A DNA stretch of 7,243 nt from Phycisphaerae bacterium (GCA_030613765.1 JAUWLI010000147.1:1-7243), one strand, 5' to 3'; shown: positions 1-6,543, counted from the stretch's first letter. Made by a program: numbers and translations. The notes: generated by a model not told the origin, from the letters alone.

Positions 1-1
1 G

Positions 2-616
2 CCAAGTGCTTCCCAAAGACTCAAATATAGTGGACTGAGAAATTTTCTTATTGACCTTGAATGCATGTATCTGGATTCAACTGAAACAAAATATATCATA
101 TCAGAAGCTTTTTCACCCACGTTTGCTGCATTTAAGCAGTCCAGACAAGTATCACCAGTAGAGTTTCTTAGTGTTCAGCAGAGAAGGGCTGAAATTGGCA
201 AGGCAGGGGAAATACAGATTATTAAATACGAAAAGGAAAGATTGTCACAGTACCCAGATTTGGTCAAAAAAATTGAACATATCGCTCTTAGAGATGTTTC
301 CGCGGGCTATGATATAAAAAGCTTTGATGGCAAACTTGTTGAAGATGGAAATCCCATCCAAAGGTATATTGAAGTAAAAGCGGTTTCCTCTCAAGATTAT
401 GGGTTTAACTGGACAAGAAACGAAGTTGAGAAATCTGAATATTATAATCAAAATTACTATTTGTATTTATTACCAGTCATGGGCAAAAACGCATTTGACT
501 TAAAAGCTCTCAAAATAATTAAGGACCCATACTCCAATATTTACAAGAAAGGGAGCGAGTGGGCCCGTACATGTGAGGTTTTAGCTTTTTCTCTAATTCG
601 AGATTGCTCTAAATAA
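2..616 (+). CDS. DUF3883-domain protein, C-terminal part (putative restriction nuclease)
   Basis: The frame is open from base 2, so the gene enters from upstream. ATG 65 has no Shine-Dalgarno and is internal: the 21 codons before it read as normal protein (RLKYSGLRNFLIDLE...). Of 204 visible residues, about 60-160 match the DUF3883 pattern: a GE motif (Glu70), GYDIKSFDG (Asp104), YIEVKAVS (Glu124-x-Lys126), then an aromatic stretch ending YYLYLLPV. Glu...Asp...ExK is the arrangement of the PD-(D/E)XK nuclease fold, and DUF3883 is commonly found in restriction and defence proteins. The gene ends 63 bases before a DNA methyltransferase on the same strand, so I infer that it is the restriction partner. 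The N-terminal domain, which could be a helicase, ATPase or DNA-binding module, is not visible, so enzyme type and target are unknown. Codon use is strongly A/T-ending, unlike dnaG and rpoD. The domain call is fairly secure; the nuclease role is inference. Confidence 0.8.
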   Translation, partial: PSASQRLKYSGLRNFLIDLECMYLDSTETKYIISEAFSPTFAAFKQSRQVSPVEFLSVQQRRAEIGKAGEIQIIKYEKERLSQYPDLVKKIEHIALRDVSAGYDIKSFDGKLVEDGNPIQRYIEVKAVSSQDYGFNWTRNEVEKSEYYNQNYYLYLLPVMGKNAFDLKALKIIKDPYSNIYKKGSEWARTCEVLAFSLIRDCSK

Positions 617-641
617 AATTCATAAAGATATACAAAAAGGG

Positions 642-671
642 TTGGACCGCAAAGTTTTTATTCGCTACAAT
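642..671 (+). promoter_or_regulatory. Candidate promoter of the methyltransferase gene
   Basis: TTGGAC (642-647) and TACAAT (666-671) are separated by 18 bases. The -10 matches the consensus at 5 of 6 positions; the -35 is weak (only TTG in place). Transcription would start at about 678-680, on or next to the ATG at 680, and no Shine-Dalgarno precedes that ATG. This would give a leaderless mRNA and expression independent of the upstream gene. Confidence 0.45.
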
Positions 672-679
672 AACTCGTC

Positions 680-1558
680 ATGAAACCTGATCGACTAAAT
701 ATAATATATAAGGGAAACTGTGCAAAACAGTTATCAAAGGATTCACGCTTTCCTAATAATAGTATAGATCTTATTATTACTTCTCCTCCTTACGCAGATA
801 GAAGAAAAAATGTATACGGTGGTATTCATCCTAATAAATATGTAGAATGGTTTTTGCCAATTTCTGAGCAACTATACAGATCGCTAAAACCAACAGGTTC
901 GTTTATTTTAAATATTAAAGAAAATGTTAAAAATGGAGAAAGGCAAACTTATGTTTTGGAGCTAATCCTATCTCTCAAAAAACAAGGTTGGCTTTGGACG
1001 GAAGAATATTGTTGGTACAAAAAAAATTCGTATCCTGGTAAATGGACAAATAGATTTCGGGATAACTGGGAGAGATGTTTGCATTTTACAAAACAGAAAA
1101 AGTTTAAAATGTATCAGGATGCAGTTAAGGTGCCGATCGGAGACTGGGCCAAAAAGAGATTTAAGTCGATGACAGAAAGAGATTTTCGCAGAAGCATTTC
1201 TGGCACAAAAAGTAAATTTGGCAGGAACGTTGCTAATTGGTTGAACAAAAGAAAAGTTTACCCGCATAACGTTCTAGTTTTTGAGAATGAGCATTATATG
1301 GAGCCTGGGACAGTAGTAAATTTCGCCACAGAATGTAATAATCGTAACCATAGCGCCGTATTTCCCATCGAATTACCAAGTTGGTTCATAAAGTTATTTA
1401 CCAAGAAAGGTGACGTAGTCATTGATCCATTTATTGGTATTGGTACGACGGCAATAGCTGCTGTGTTATTGGCGAGAAATTACATAGGCATAGAAGTTTC
1501 AGGCGAATATATAAAACAAGCAAGAAGCAATATTAGACAGCTAAAAAAATGCTATTAG
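680..1558 (+). CDS. Site-specific DNA methyltransferase, beta class (N4-cytosine or N6-adenine)
   Basis: Predicted to transfer a methyl group from S-adenosylmethionine to an exocyclic amino group in a specific DNA site. The 292 residues show the circularly ordered beta-class layout: catalytic motif IV TSPPYADRR at 34-42, then a target-recognition stretch of roughly 110-220, then NHSAVFPIELP at 223-233, then the cofactor motif DPFIGIGTT at 249-257 followed by YIGIEVSGEYI. The length is normal and the frame intact. TSPPY is typical of N4-cytosine enzymes but also occurs in N6-adenine ones, so the modified base is open. An in-frame TAA at 671-673 makes ATG 680 the first usable start. With the upstream DUF3883 gene it forms a probable restriction-modification pair. 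No controller (C) protein gene is visible in the window. It is AT-rich: one sampled line (901-960) is under 25% GC, whereas a sampled dnaG line is above 55%. This suggests transfer. Confidence 0.92.
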   Translation: MKPDRLNIIYKGNCAKQLSKDSRFPNNSIDLIITSPPYADRRKNVYGGIHPNKYVEWFLPISEQLYRSLKPTGSFILNIKENVKNGERQTYVLELILSLKKQGWLWTEEYCWYKKNSYPGKWTNRFRDNWERCLHFTKQKKFKMYQDAVKVPIGDWAKKRFKSMTERDFRRSISGTKSKFGRNVANWLNKRKVYPHNVLVFENEHYMEPGTVVNFATECNNRNHSAVFPIELPSWFIKLFTKKGDVVIDPFIGIGTTAIAAVLLARNYIGIEVSGEYIKQARSNIRQLKKCY

Positions 1559-1648
1559 ATGTGTCAATCGCCTCCCCCATCGTCTGGCCGATAAGATAAA
1601 CAGGATAGAACTTATGATAGAAAAGAATCCTACGAAGGTTGAGTGTTT

Positions 1649-1855
1649 ATGAGGTATGCAGGACTTACCGATGAGCCGGAAAAAAGAAAACGGGAACATG
1701 GCAACCCTCGCGACTTCAGAGTTATGCAGCAATTCACTTTCGAGACTGCTGCCCGGCAATGGGAAAGGAGAATGATGGCCCAGGGGTATGAGCAGGATAC
1801 CACCGGCAAAGGATGGAAATATGGCTATACCTTTTCAATTTCAATCCGAAGGTAG
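1649..1855 (+). CDS. Minimal GIY-YIG-like small protein
   Basis: This is a 68-residue protein starting at ATG 1649. An in-frame GTG at 1643 is the alternative and adds two residues; an in-frame TGA at 1640-1642 rules out anything longer. GAAGG at 1634-1638 lies 10 bases before the ATG and 4 before the GTG. The sequence RYAGLTDEPEKRKREHG at the N-terminus resembles the second half of the GIY-YIG core (YxGxT, then a helix with RxxxH), followed by the acidic/aromatic helix ARQWERRMMAQGY and a terminal GKGWKYGYTFSI. The first GIY strand that normally precedes the YIG strand is missing. It is therefore either a naturally short family or a 5'-trimmed copy, and nuclease activity cannot be assumed. 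It sits 90 bases after the methyltransferase. I recognise the fold only by pattern and give no biological role. Confidence 0.6.
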   Translation: MRYAGLTDEPEKRKREHGNPRDFRVMQQFTFETAARQWERRMMAQGYEQDTTGKGWKYGYTFSISIRR

Positions 1856-1894
1856 CTCGCAGCTTGTTGCGCCCGGCCAATAAAATAAGAAAAA

Positions 1895-1909
1895 CTATCG
1901 CGAAGCGAT
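1895..1909. repeat. Short palindromic repeat CTATCGCGMAGCGAT, copy 1
   Basis: The sequence CTATCGCGAAGCGAT contains a perfect 5-bp stem (ATCGC/GCGAT) around GAA. A second copy with one mismatch lies in the opposite orientation at 6661-6675. This copy overlaps the ATG of the small ORF at 1908. Confidence 0.5.
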
Positions 1910-2036
1910 GAGAACAAAGAAAACGAAGAGAAGTTACCGGACTATCGTTGTGGGTCATTTGGAGAAGATAAGCAGCCGGGTTTTTGAGGTGCAGTGGCCA
2001 TCAATAGCTTCTTGTTTGAAAGATGAATTTTTTTAA
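1908..2036 (+). pseudogene. 42-codon remnant resembling the N-terminus of a GIY-YIG-type protein
   Basis: The ORF runs from ATG 1908 to TAA 2034-2036. Its product has a basic start (MRTKKTKRSYRT) followed by VVGHLEKISSRVFEVQWPSI. From memory, this resembles the N-terminal segment of a GIY-YIG-related family that begins with a basic tail, then LEKIS..VF....I, and continues into GVYALY...YYVG. Here it stops at a run of T bases (DEFF, then TAA). The other two frames after the T-run do not restore a YALY-like strand, so this looks like a truncated remnant and not a simple frameshift. There is no strong Shine-Dalgarno. It could instead be a real small protein; confidence is limited because the family match is from recall. 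Confidence 0.4.
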
Positions 2037-2044
2037 TTTTTTTC

Positions 2045-2073
2045 TTGCATCACATCGGTTATTATGTTACAAT
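2045..2073 (+). promoter_or_regulatory. Promoter of the cold-shock gene
   Basis: TTGCAT (2045-2050) and TACAAT (2068-2073) are separated by exactly 17 bases. A T-rich block at about 2028-2043 lies directly upstream of the -35 and could act as an UP element. Transcription should begin near 2080, giving a leader of about 100 nt before GTG 2182. Long leaders are usual for cold-shock mRNAs. Confidence 0.6.
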
Positions 2074-2100
2074 GGACTTTTTAGTGGCGAATATTCTTCC

Positions 2101-2144
2101 ATCTCTCAGGAGTATCCCCCAATAAATTAAGAACGAGAGATACT
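2101..2144 (+). promoter_or_regulatory. Cold-shock mRNA leader with two competing stems
   Basis: ATCTCTC (2101-2107) pairs perfectly with GAGAGAT (2135-2141). AGTATC (2111-2116) pairs perfectly with GATACT (2139-2144). The two stems share bases 2139-2141 and cannot form together. A third hairpin, GGCCT/AGGCC (2153-2157 with 2163-2167), abuts the Shine-Dalgarno at 2168. The layout suits a temperature- or structure-controlled leader, but this is inference from pairing alone. Confidence 0.4.
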
Positions 2145-2167
2145 ATTTATGCGGCCTAAAACAGGCC

Positions 2168-2173
2168 AAGGAG
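2168..2173 (+). promoter_or_regulatory. Ribosome binding site fixing the cold-shock start at GTG 2182
   Basis: AAGGAG lies 8 bases before GTG 2182, which is ideal spacing. The upstream in-frame ATG at 2149 would place this site inside the coding region and add eleven residues not normally present in cold-shock proteins. Confidence 0.85.
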
Positions 2174-2181
2174 AAGTAGAA

Positions 2182-2385
2182 GTGAGTACAGGTAAAGTAA
2201 AGTGGTTTAATTCAAGTAAGGGATTTGGTTTTATTTCTCCGGATGGCGGCGGTGAAGATTTGTTTGTCCACCATTCGGAGATCAAAACTTCGGGCTATGC
2301 ATCGCTCGATGAAGACCAGAGTGTTGAGTTTGAGATTGGAGAGGGCAAAAAAGGCCCATGTGCGACCAACGTAACTCCGGTTTAG
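2182..2385 (+). CDS. Cold-shock protein (CspA family, single CSD)
   Basis: This is a cytoplasmic single-stranded nucleic-acid-binding protein of the CspA family; such proteins act as RNA chaperones and prevent mRNA secondary structure. The 67 residues form one complete cold-shock domain: GKVKWFN at 4-10, RNP1 KGFGFI at 13-18, RNP2-like LFVHHS at 27-32, then [16 protein letters not shown] at the C-terminus. Length from GTG 2182 is the family norm; the ATG at 2149 would give 78 residues with an unrelated N-terminal extension and no suitable binding site. The gene is monocistronic, with its own promoter (2045-2073), a leader of about 100 nt with competing stems, and a strong terminator (2412-2442). 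It converges on rpoD. Whether it is cold-induced or constitutive cannot be told from the protein. RNP2 has His where many members have Phe (FVHHS instead of FVHFS), a common variant. Confidence 0.95.
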   Translation: MSTGKVKWFNSSKGFGFISPDGGGEDLFVHHSEIKTSGYASLDEDQSVEFEIGEGKKGPCATNVTPV

Positions 2386-2411
2386 GCAAACGACAAGTCT
2401 TGAAAGAATCG

Positions 2412-2442
2412 AAAGGCCCTGCAAAATCGCAGGGCCTTTTTT
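2412..2442 (+). terminator. Rho-independent terminator after the cold-shock gene
   Basis: An 11-bp perfect stem (AAAGGCCCTGC, 2412-2422, with 2429-2439) with a 6-nt loop ends in a run of six T (2437-2442). It lies 27 bases past the cold-shock stop. On the minus strand the same GC-rich stem is followed by a broken T-rich tail, so it may also catch transcripts leaving rpoD, whose stop is 60 bases away. Confidence 0.93.
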
Positions 2443-2501
2443 AATGTGTATACTGCACCAATCCCCTCATTCACGAGAGACTAAATACTAACGACTATCG
2501 A

Positions 2502-4322
2502 CTAATTCGTCGCCACTGCTTTATGGTCGAGGAAGCCTTCCAGCTTTCGCGCTCGGACGGGATGCTGCAGCTTGCGTATTGCTTTTGCCTCAACCTGCCG
2601 GACCCGTTCGCGTGTTACCTTAAAGATTCTTCCGACCTCTTCGAGCGTATATGTATAGCCGTCGCCGAGTCCGTAACGCAGCTTGATAATCTCGCGTTCG
2701 CGATACGAAAGAGTTTTGAGGATTAAATCGATTCTCTCCCTGAGCATTTCCTGTGTGGCTGAGGCCACCGGCGAATCAACCTCGTCATCTTCGATAAAAT
2801 CACCGAAGTAGCTGTCATCGCTGTCGCCGATAGGCCTGTCCAGGCTCACCGGATGCTTGGATATCTTCATTACTCTGCGCGTCTCCTCAATGCTCATCTC
2901 TGCTTCCTTGGCGATTTCTTCGATCGAGGCCTCTCTGCCCAGCTTCTGATGCAGAACTTTCCCGGCGGCACGAATCCGGCTCATCGTCTCGATCATATGC
3001 ACGGGAATACGAATCGTACGCGCGTGGTCGGCTATCGCGCGTGTAATCGCCTGGCGAATCCACCACGTCGCGTATGTACTGAATTTATAGCCTCTCCGGT
3101 ACTCATATTTGTCAACCGCACGCATCAGGCCGGTATTGCCCTCCTGGATAATATCGAGAAAGCTCAAGCCACGGTAGCGGTATTTCTTGGCTATAGAAAC
3201 CACCAATCGAAGGTTGGCGCTTGAAAGCAGCCGTTTGGCTTGTTCATACTGGGTAAAGACTCTGTCCATCATACGAAGTCGTTTTTCGAGCTGTTTCGGA
3301 TTCTCGTTCACCAATTCCTGCAGACCTGTCAATTCCTCCTGAACTGCCTCAATATCTTCGATAGTATAATCCAGAGTAGGGCCGGCGTCCATAACCTGCT
3401 GAAGTTGGTACATCTTCTGGCTGATACTGTGAAGTTTATTTCGCATCGGCTGGATACGGCTGGTACGAAGGCTCAGTTCTTCAAGAAGTGTCGCAATTTT
3501 ACGCCTGTTTCGGTGGATTCGCTTCAGCGTTGTCTTGTCCAGCTTGCCATCCTGGTTTTCGACTGCTTTCCTGAAATAGTTCTCGTGAATCTTCAGAACT
3601 TTATTGACCGTCCGGCAGTTCACGCCAAGACGTTTCTTTATTGTACTTTTCGCAAGGTTCTCTGCCGGTGATGTGCGAATTGTACGGTCAAATGACAGCG
3701 CTCCCTGGTCTACTTGTTGGAGCAAATCCAGTGCGTTTCGGGCACAATAATCGCACTGAAGTAATTTCCTTCTGAAGTCCATTCTGGCAATTTCGATCTT
3801 CCGTGCGAGCGTGATTTCCGCCTTTCTATTCAAAAGAGGTATCTGACCCATCTGGGTCAGATACATCCGGATGGGGTCGTCGATTCTTCTTGTAGCTTCC
3901 GGCTCGAGCAGTTGTTTTTCGAGCATTTTGTCGACTACTACCTGGTTCTCTCCGGCGGCTTCGTCGTGGTCTAACTTCTCCTGGGTTTCTTCCTCTTCAA
4001 ATTCCTCCTCTTCCTGCTGCTTCCTGAAACTGGCTTCATCAAGCAGGTCAACTCCCATTTCATCGAGAGTTGCGAGCAGATGATCGAGGCGGGTTGGGCT
4101 AACGGCCTCTTCGGGCAATGCCTTGTTCATCTCATCGTAAGTGAGGAATCCCTTTTTTTCGCCTTTTTCAATAAGTGATTTAATGTGCTGCTCGGTGGTT
4201 TTTGTTTTGGTTTTTTTCGAGGAGCCGTTATTGTTATCGGTTTTTCGGGCGGTTTTTTTCGAGGAGCCGCTATTATTACGAGTTTTTCGTGCGGCTTTTT
4301 TCTTTTTTGCTTTTTTTACCAC
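2502..4322 (-). CDS. rpoD: RNA polymerase housekeeping sigma factor RpoD (sigma70), planctomycete type
   Basis: Primary sigma factor that directs core RNA polymerase to -35/-10 promoters. The start is GTG 4322: AAAGGG (4331-4336) lies 8 bases upstream. The GTG at 4329-4331 overlaps that site and is unlikely. This gives 606 residues. Order: Lys-rich tail with a 14-residue tandem repeat (about 3-43), region 1.1 (about 45-96, [19 protein letters not shown]), acidic linker (about 103-122), region 1.2 (about 148-180, [17 protein letters not shown]), a non-conserved insert (about 181-362), region 2 (about 365-435, including [21 protein letters not shown]), region 3 (about 440-515) and region 4 with a -35-binding helix-turn-helix (about 535-590, [21 protein letters not shown]). 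All recognition elements look intact. The insert carries FRRKLL...DRTI and [12 protein letters not shown], which I associate with planctomycete RpoD. dnaG lies upstream on the same strand; no terminator separates them. Confidence 0.97.
   Translation of the reverse strand: MVKKAKKKKAARKTRNNSGSSKKTARKTDNNNGSSKKTKTKTTEQHIKSLIEKGEKKGFLTYDEMNKALPEEAVSPTRLDHLLATLDEMGVDLLDEASFRKQQEEEEFEEEETQEKLDHDEAAGENQVVVDKMLEKQLLEPEATRRIDDPIRMYLTQMGQIPLLNRKAEITLARKIEIARMDFRRKLLQCDYCARNALDLLQQVDQGALSFDRTIRTSPAENLAKSTIKKRLGVNCRTVNKVLKIHENYFRKAVENQDGKLDKTTLKRIHRNRRKIATLLEELSLRTSRIQPMRNKLHSISQKMYQLQQVMDAGPTLDYTIEDIEAVQEELTGLQELVNENPKQLEKRLRMMDRVFTQYEQAKRLLSSANLRLVVSIAKKYRYRGLSFLDIIQEGNTGLMRAVDKYEYRRGYKFSTYATWWIRQAITRAIADHARTIRIPVHMIETMSRIRAAGKVLHQKLGREASIEEIAKEAEMSIEETRRVMKISKHPVSLDRPIGDSDDSYFGDFIEDDEVDSPVASATQEMLRERIDLILKTLSYREREIIKLRYGLGDGYTYTLEEVGRIFKVTRERVRQVEAKAIRKLQHPVRARKLEGFLDHKAVATN
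4211..4294 (-). repeat. Two tandem 42-bp units inside the rpoD 5' coding region
   Basis: Unit 1 spans 4211-4252 and unit 2 spans 4253-4294. Each encodes a 14-residue block of the form [14 protein letters not shown]. The length is a multiple of three, so copy number can change without breaking the frame. Toward the start codon the block grades into A-runs encoding lysines (A6 at 4296-4301 and 4303-4308, A7 at 4311-4317). Confidence 0.85.
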
Positions 4323-4330
4323 AATTAGCA

Positions 4331-4336
4331 CCCTTT
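4331..4336 (-). promoter_or_regulatory. Ribosome binding site fixing the rpoD start at GTG 4322
   Basis: On the minus strand AAAGGG is followed by 8 bases and then GTG GTA AAA. The longer alternative start at 4331 would use the last G of this same site as its first base. Confidence 0.7.
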
Positions 4337-4452
4337 GTGAGTATTTTCAATTTAGTGTTCTCTATTAACTATTTACTCTAAATCAGGCGTTTTAGTTCAT
4401 TACCTCTGCTTATAATTCAGTGTTCAATAGCCAATAACAATTGTCAATTTCA

Positions 4453-6270
4453 CTATGTCATTCCCACGTTATGTGGATTTTCTTTTGCAGTATTTTCTGA
4501 AAAACGACGTAGAAAGTTAGTCTGGTCGTCGGCAGCTTTGATTTGGCCCTTTTTTCTCTGCCTGGTGAGTCGGTTCATCGCATCAAGTGCGCCTGCCAGG
4601 CGAGAGGAGAAATTGGCTTTTTCCTCTCCAATGCGTGCCAACTCCACAATAGCGCCGCCGGCTTCTACTGATTCGGCCTTGGCCAGGATTTCTTTCAGCG
4701 AAGTATCGGGCCCTGCGCTGAAGGTTTCAAAAACCATGTCTGCAATTTGCCTCAAAATGGGCACATCAAAGTCCTGCGGAGTAATCTGCTTGTTTACACT
4801 GTCAAAAAGTGCCGGCTCGTTTAACAATACTTCGAGTACTTCCCGCTGAGCTGTAGCGTACAGGCCCCGGCCCATGTCGAGTGGGCGGGAGATGGCATTT
4901 TTGTTTTGTGCGGCGTTCGTATCGGAATAGGAGGCAGTCCTTGCGACTCTTGCGATTCTTTTGGCAAGCTCGGCATTTATGTGTTTTGTTTCTGTTCCGA
5001 TAATTTTGGAGAGGCGGTTTACTATCAGACCCCTGTCGATAGCCGGGACTTTGCCGGCCCAGACGGCAGTGGCTATCGCCTGCAAAAATTCTTCGATGGC
5101 CGCTTTGTGGTCGATGAGTGTGTCGCCACTATCAAAACTATCCATCAATCTGTCCCATTTGAACTTGAAGACGTCGACAGCATCGTCCAGCAGTTTTTCG
5201 AACCGCTTCTTTCCGGCGTTTAGAAGAAAATCACATGGGTCTTTTCCCTGTGGGACGGAGGCAAGCTTGATATCCAGGCGCTGTGCGACGCAGACCTCGA
5301 GTGCCCTGTTGGCAGCTTCTATGCCGGCTGTGTCGCTGTCGAAGACCAGGATTACCTTTTTGGCGTAGCGTCGGAGGATTCGTGCCTGGCCGGCAGTAAA
5401 GCTTGTGCCCAGGGTAGCGACGACGTTGCTGCATTGGAACTGGTGGGCCATTATGCAGTCGGTGTAACCTTCGACGGCGACGGCTGCGCCTGATGTTGAG
5501 ATCTGGTGGCGTGCGTGTCGGAGGCCGTATAGGGAGTTGCTTTTGTCAAATAGCGGGGTAGTGGGCGAATTTATGTATTTGGCGGGTGCGTTATCGAGTG
5601 TTCGGCCGCCGAAGCCGATAACCCTGCCGGTAACATCGGTAATGGGAAACATCAGGCGGTTTACGAATTTATCGGCGAGACCTGCTCCGGCCTGCGAGGC
5701 AACGAGGCCCGCCTGCTGTAGCAATTTGGTCGGGATGTTTTTGGCTTTTGCGGCCCTGAGTAAGTCATTTTGAGTTAGGGCGAGGCCAAGCTGCCATTGC
5801 TCGCTGCTTTCTGGCGTTATTTTTCTTTCGGTGATGTAGTCGCGGGCGTTTTTGCCTTTGCCGGGGTCGTTTAGATTTTGTTGGAAGTATTTGGCTGCCC
5901 AGGCGTTGACCCTTGCAAGCTCGTTAGGGTCGAAATCATCAGTAGTTTTTGGCCTTGAATCCTGCGTTTTGAGGGATTTTAGCTTAATGCCGGCCCGCTC
6001 TGCCAACCTCCGGAGGGTCTGGGGGAATGTTAGGTTCTCGCGCATCTGGACAAAGGTGAAGATGCTGCCGCCAGCTCCGCAGGCGAAACATTTGAATATC
6101 TGCTTTGTGGGGTTTACGTACATGCTTGGGCGATGGTCATCGTGGAAAGGACAGAGTCCGACCATCTCCCTGCCTTTCTTCTTCAGGCTGACGTGCTCGC
6201 TTATGAGGTCAACAATGTCGTTTGCCTGCTGAACCTGATTAACTATTGATTGGTCGAATATTCCTGCCAT
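4453..6270 (-). CDS. dnaG: DNA primase DnaG
   Basis: Synthesises RNA primers at the replication fork together with the replicative helicase. The 605 residues contain the CHC2 zinc-binding domain (Cys40, His43, Cys61, Cys64 in CPFH...CFAC), the RNA-polymerase basic motif around 201-223 (KFVNRLMFPI...GFGGRTL) and PAKYINSPTTPLFDKS at 229-244. The TOPRIM catalytic site follows, with Glu267 in EGYTD, Asp271, and Asp311/Asp313 in VFDSDTAG. The C-terminal region from about 450 is divergent, as expected for the helicase-binding part. The length is typical. An in-frame TAG just upstream, at about codon -5, supports ATG 6270. No Shine-Dalgarno is visible; a 5-bp hairpin lies 11 bases before the start. 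It is followed by rpoD after 130 bases without a terminator, so the two are probably co-transcribed, as in the macromolecular-synthesis operon, here without rpsU upstream. Confidence 0.97.
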   Translation of the reverse strand: MAGIFDQSIVNQVQQANDIVDLISEHVSLKKKGREMVGLCPFHDDHRPSMYVNPTKQIFKCFACGAGGSIFTFVQMRENLTFPQTLRRLAERAGIKLKSLKTQDSRPKTTDDFDPNELARVNAWAAKYFQQNLNDPGKGKNARDYITERKITPESSEQWQLGLALTQNDLLRAAKAKNIPTKLLQQAGLVASQAGAGLADKFVNRLMFPITDVTGRVIGFGGRTLDNAPAKYINSPTTPLFDKSNSLYGLRHARHQISTSGAAVAVEGYTDCIMAHQFQCSNVVATLGTSFTAGQARILRRYAKKVILVFDSDTAGIEAANRALEVCVAQRLDIKLASVPQGKDPCDFLLNAGKKRFEKLLDDAVDVFKFKWDRLMDSFDSGDTLIDHKAAIEEFLQAIATAVWAGKVPAIDRGLIVNRLSKIIGTETKHINAELAKRIARVARTASYSDTNAAQNKNAISRPLDMGRGLYATAQREVLEVLLNEPALFDSVNKQITPQDFDVPILRQIADMVFETFSAGPDTSLKEILAKAESVEAGGAIVELARIGEEKANFSSRLAGALDAMNRLTRQRKKGQIKAADDQTNFLRRFSENTAKENPHNVGMT

Positions 6271-6505
6271 ACGAAATTGATACCGCTATTGGCGGTTGTT
6301 CGATATTGAATCCTTTTAAGTAAACCAACCGTTCACGGTGGGTTTATGACCCGAGCAGTAATGAATACGCTCGAAAGAAAAACTTCACTCCGCAAAAAGA
6401 ATGAATGAAAAGTTTATATTTGTGCAAAGGGAATCCTTTTCGCCCTGTTTTGTTTGAAACCCGTCAGTTCGGGTATTTTCCTTGCTCCATTTATCAGTTA
6501 GCATC
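6271..6505 (-). promoter_or_regulatory. Long structured 5' leader of dnaG
   Basis: From the predicted start site near 6505 the leader is about 235 nt and contains three hairpins. They are ACCGC/GCGGT with a 5-base loop (6282-6296); TAAACC-x-ACCG around a 4-base loop (6321-6346, one mismatch); and CGAGC/GCTCG (6352-6356 with 6369-6373). A short start-stop frame (ATG GAG CAA, ending TGA after eight codons) begins near 6490 on the minus strand. No known riboswitch class is recognised. Confidence 0.4.
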
Positions 6506-6511
6506 CAACTA

Positions 6512-6543
6512 CTTATATATAGCCGGTAGAGGCGAAAAGTCAA
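6512..6543 (-). promoter_or_regulatory. Promoter of the dnaG-rpoD unit
   Basis: On the minus strand TTGACT (6538-6543) is followed after 16 or 18 bases by overlapping TATATA hexamers within TATATATAAG (6512-6521). The -35 matches the sigma70 consensus at 5 of 6 positions. It is the best promoter upstream of dnaG and is correctly oriented. Confidence 0.65.

Noticed and set aside
1614..1652. A 12-codon frame whose TGA overlaps the ATG of the GIY-YIG-like gene
   Set aside because: The ATGA overlap hints at translational coupling, but the frame is too short and has no ribosome site, so it cannot be separated from chance.
2853..3671. Plus-strand frames of 123 and 143 codons opposite rpoD
   Set aside because: They are mirror frames of a clearly real conserved gene, with no start signals or domains of their own.
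4409..4447. A perfect TTGACA (minus strand, 4442-4447) between dnaG and rpoD as an rpoD promoter
   Set aside because: No acceptable -10 lies 16-18 bases away; the nearest TATAAG is 27 bases downstream, so an internal promoter is possible but not supported.
4906..5434. Frames of 67-135 codons overlapping dnaG in other frames
   Set aside because: They fall within the intact TOPRIM-containing primase gene and show no independent coding features.
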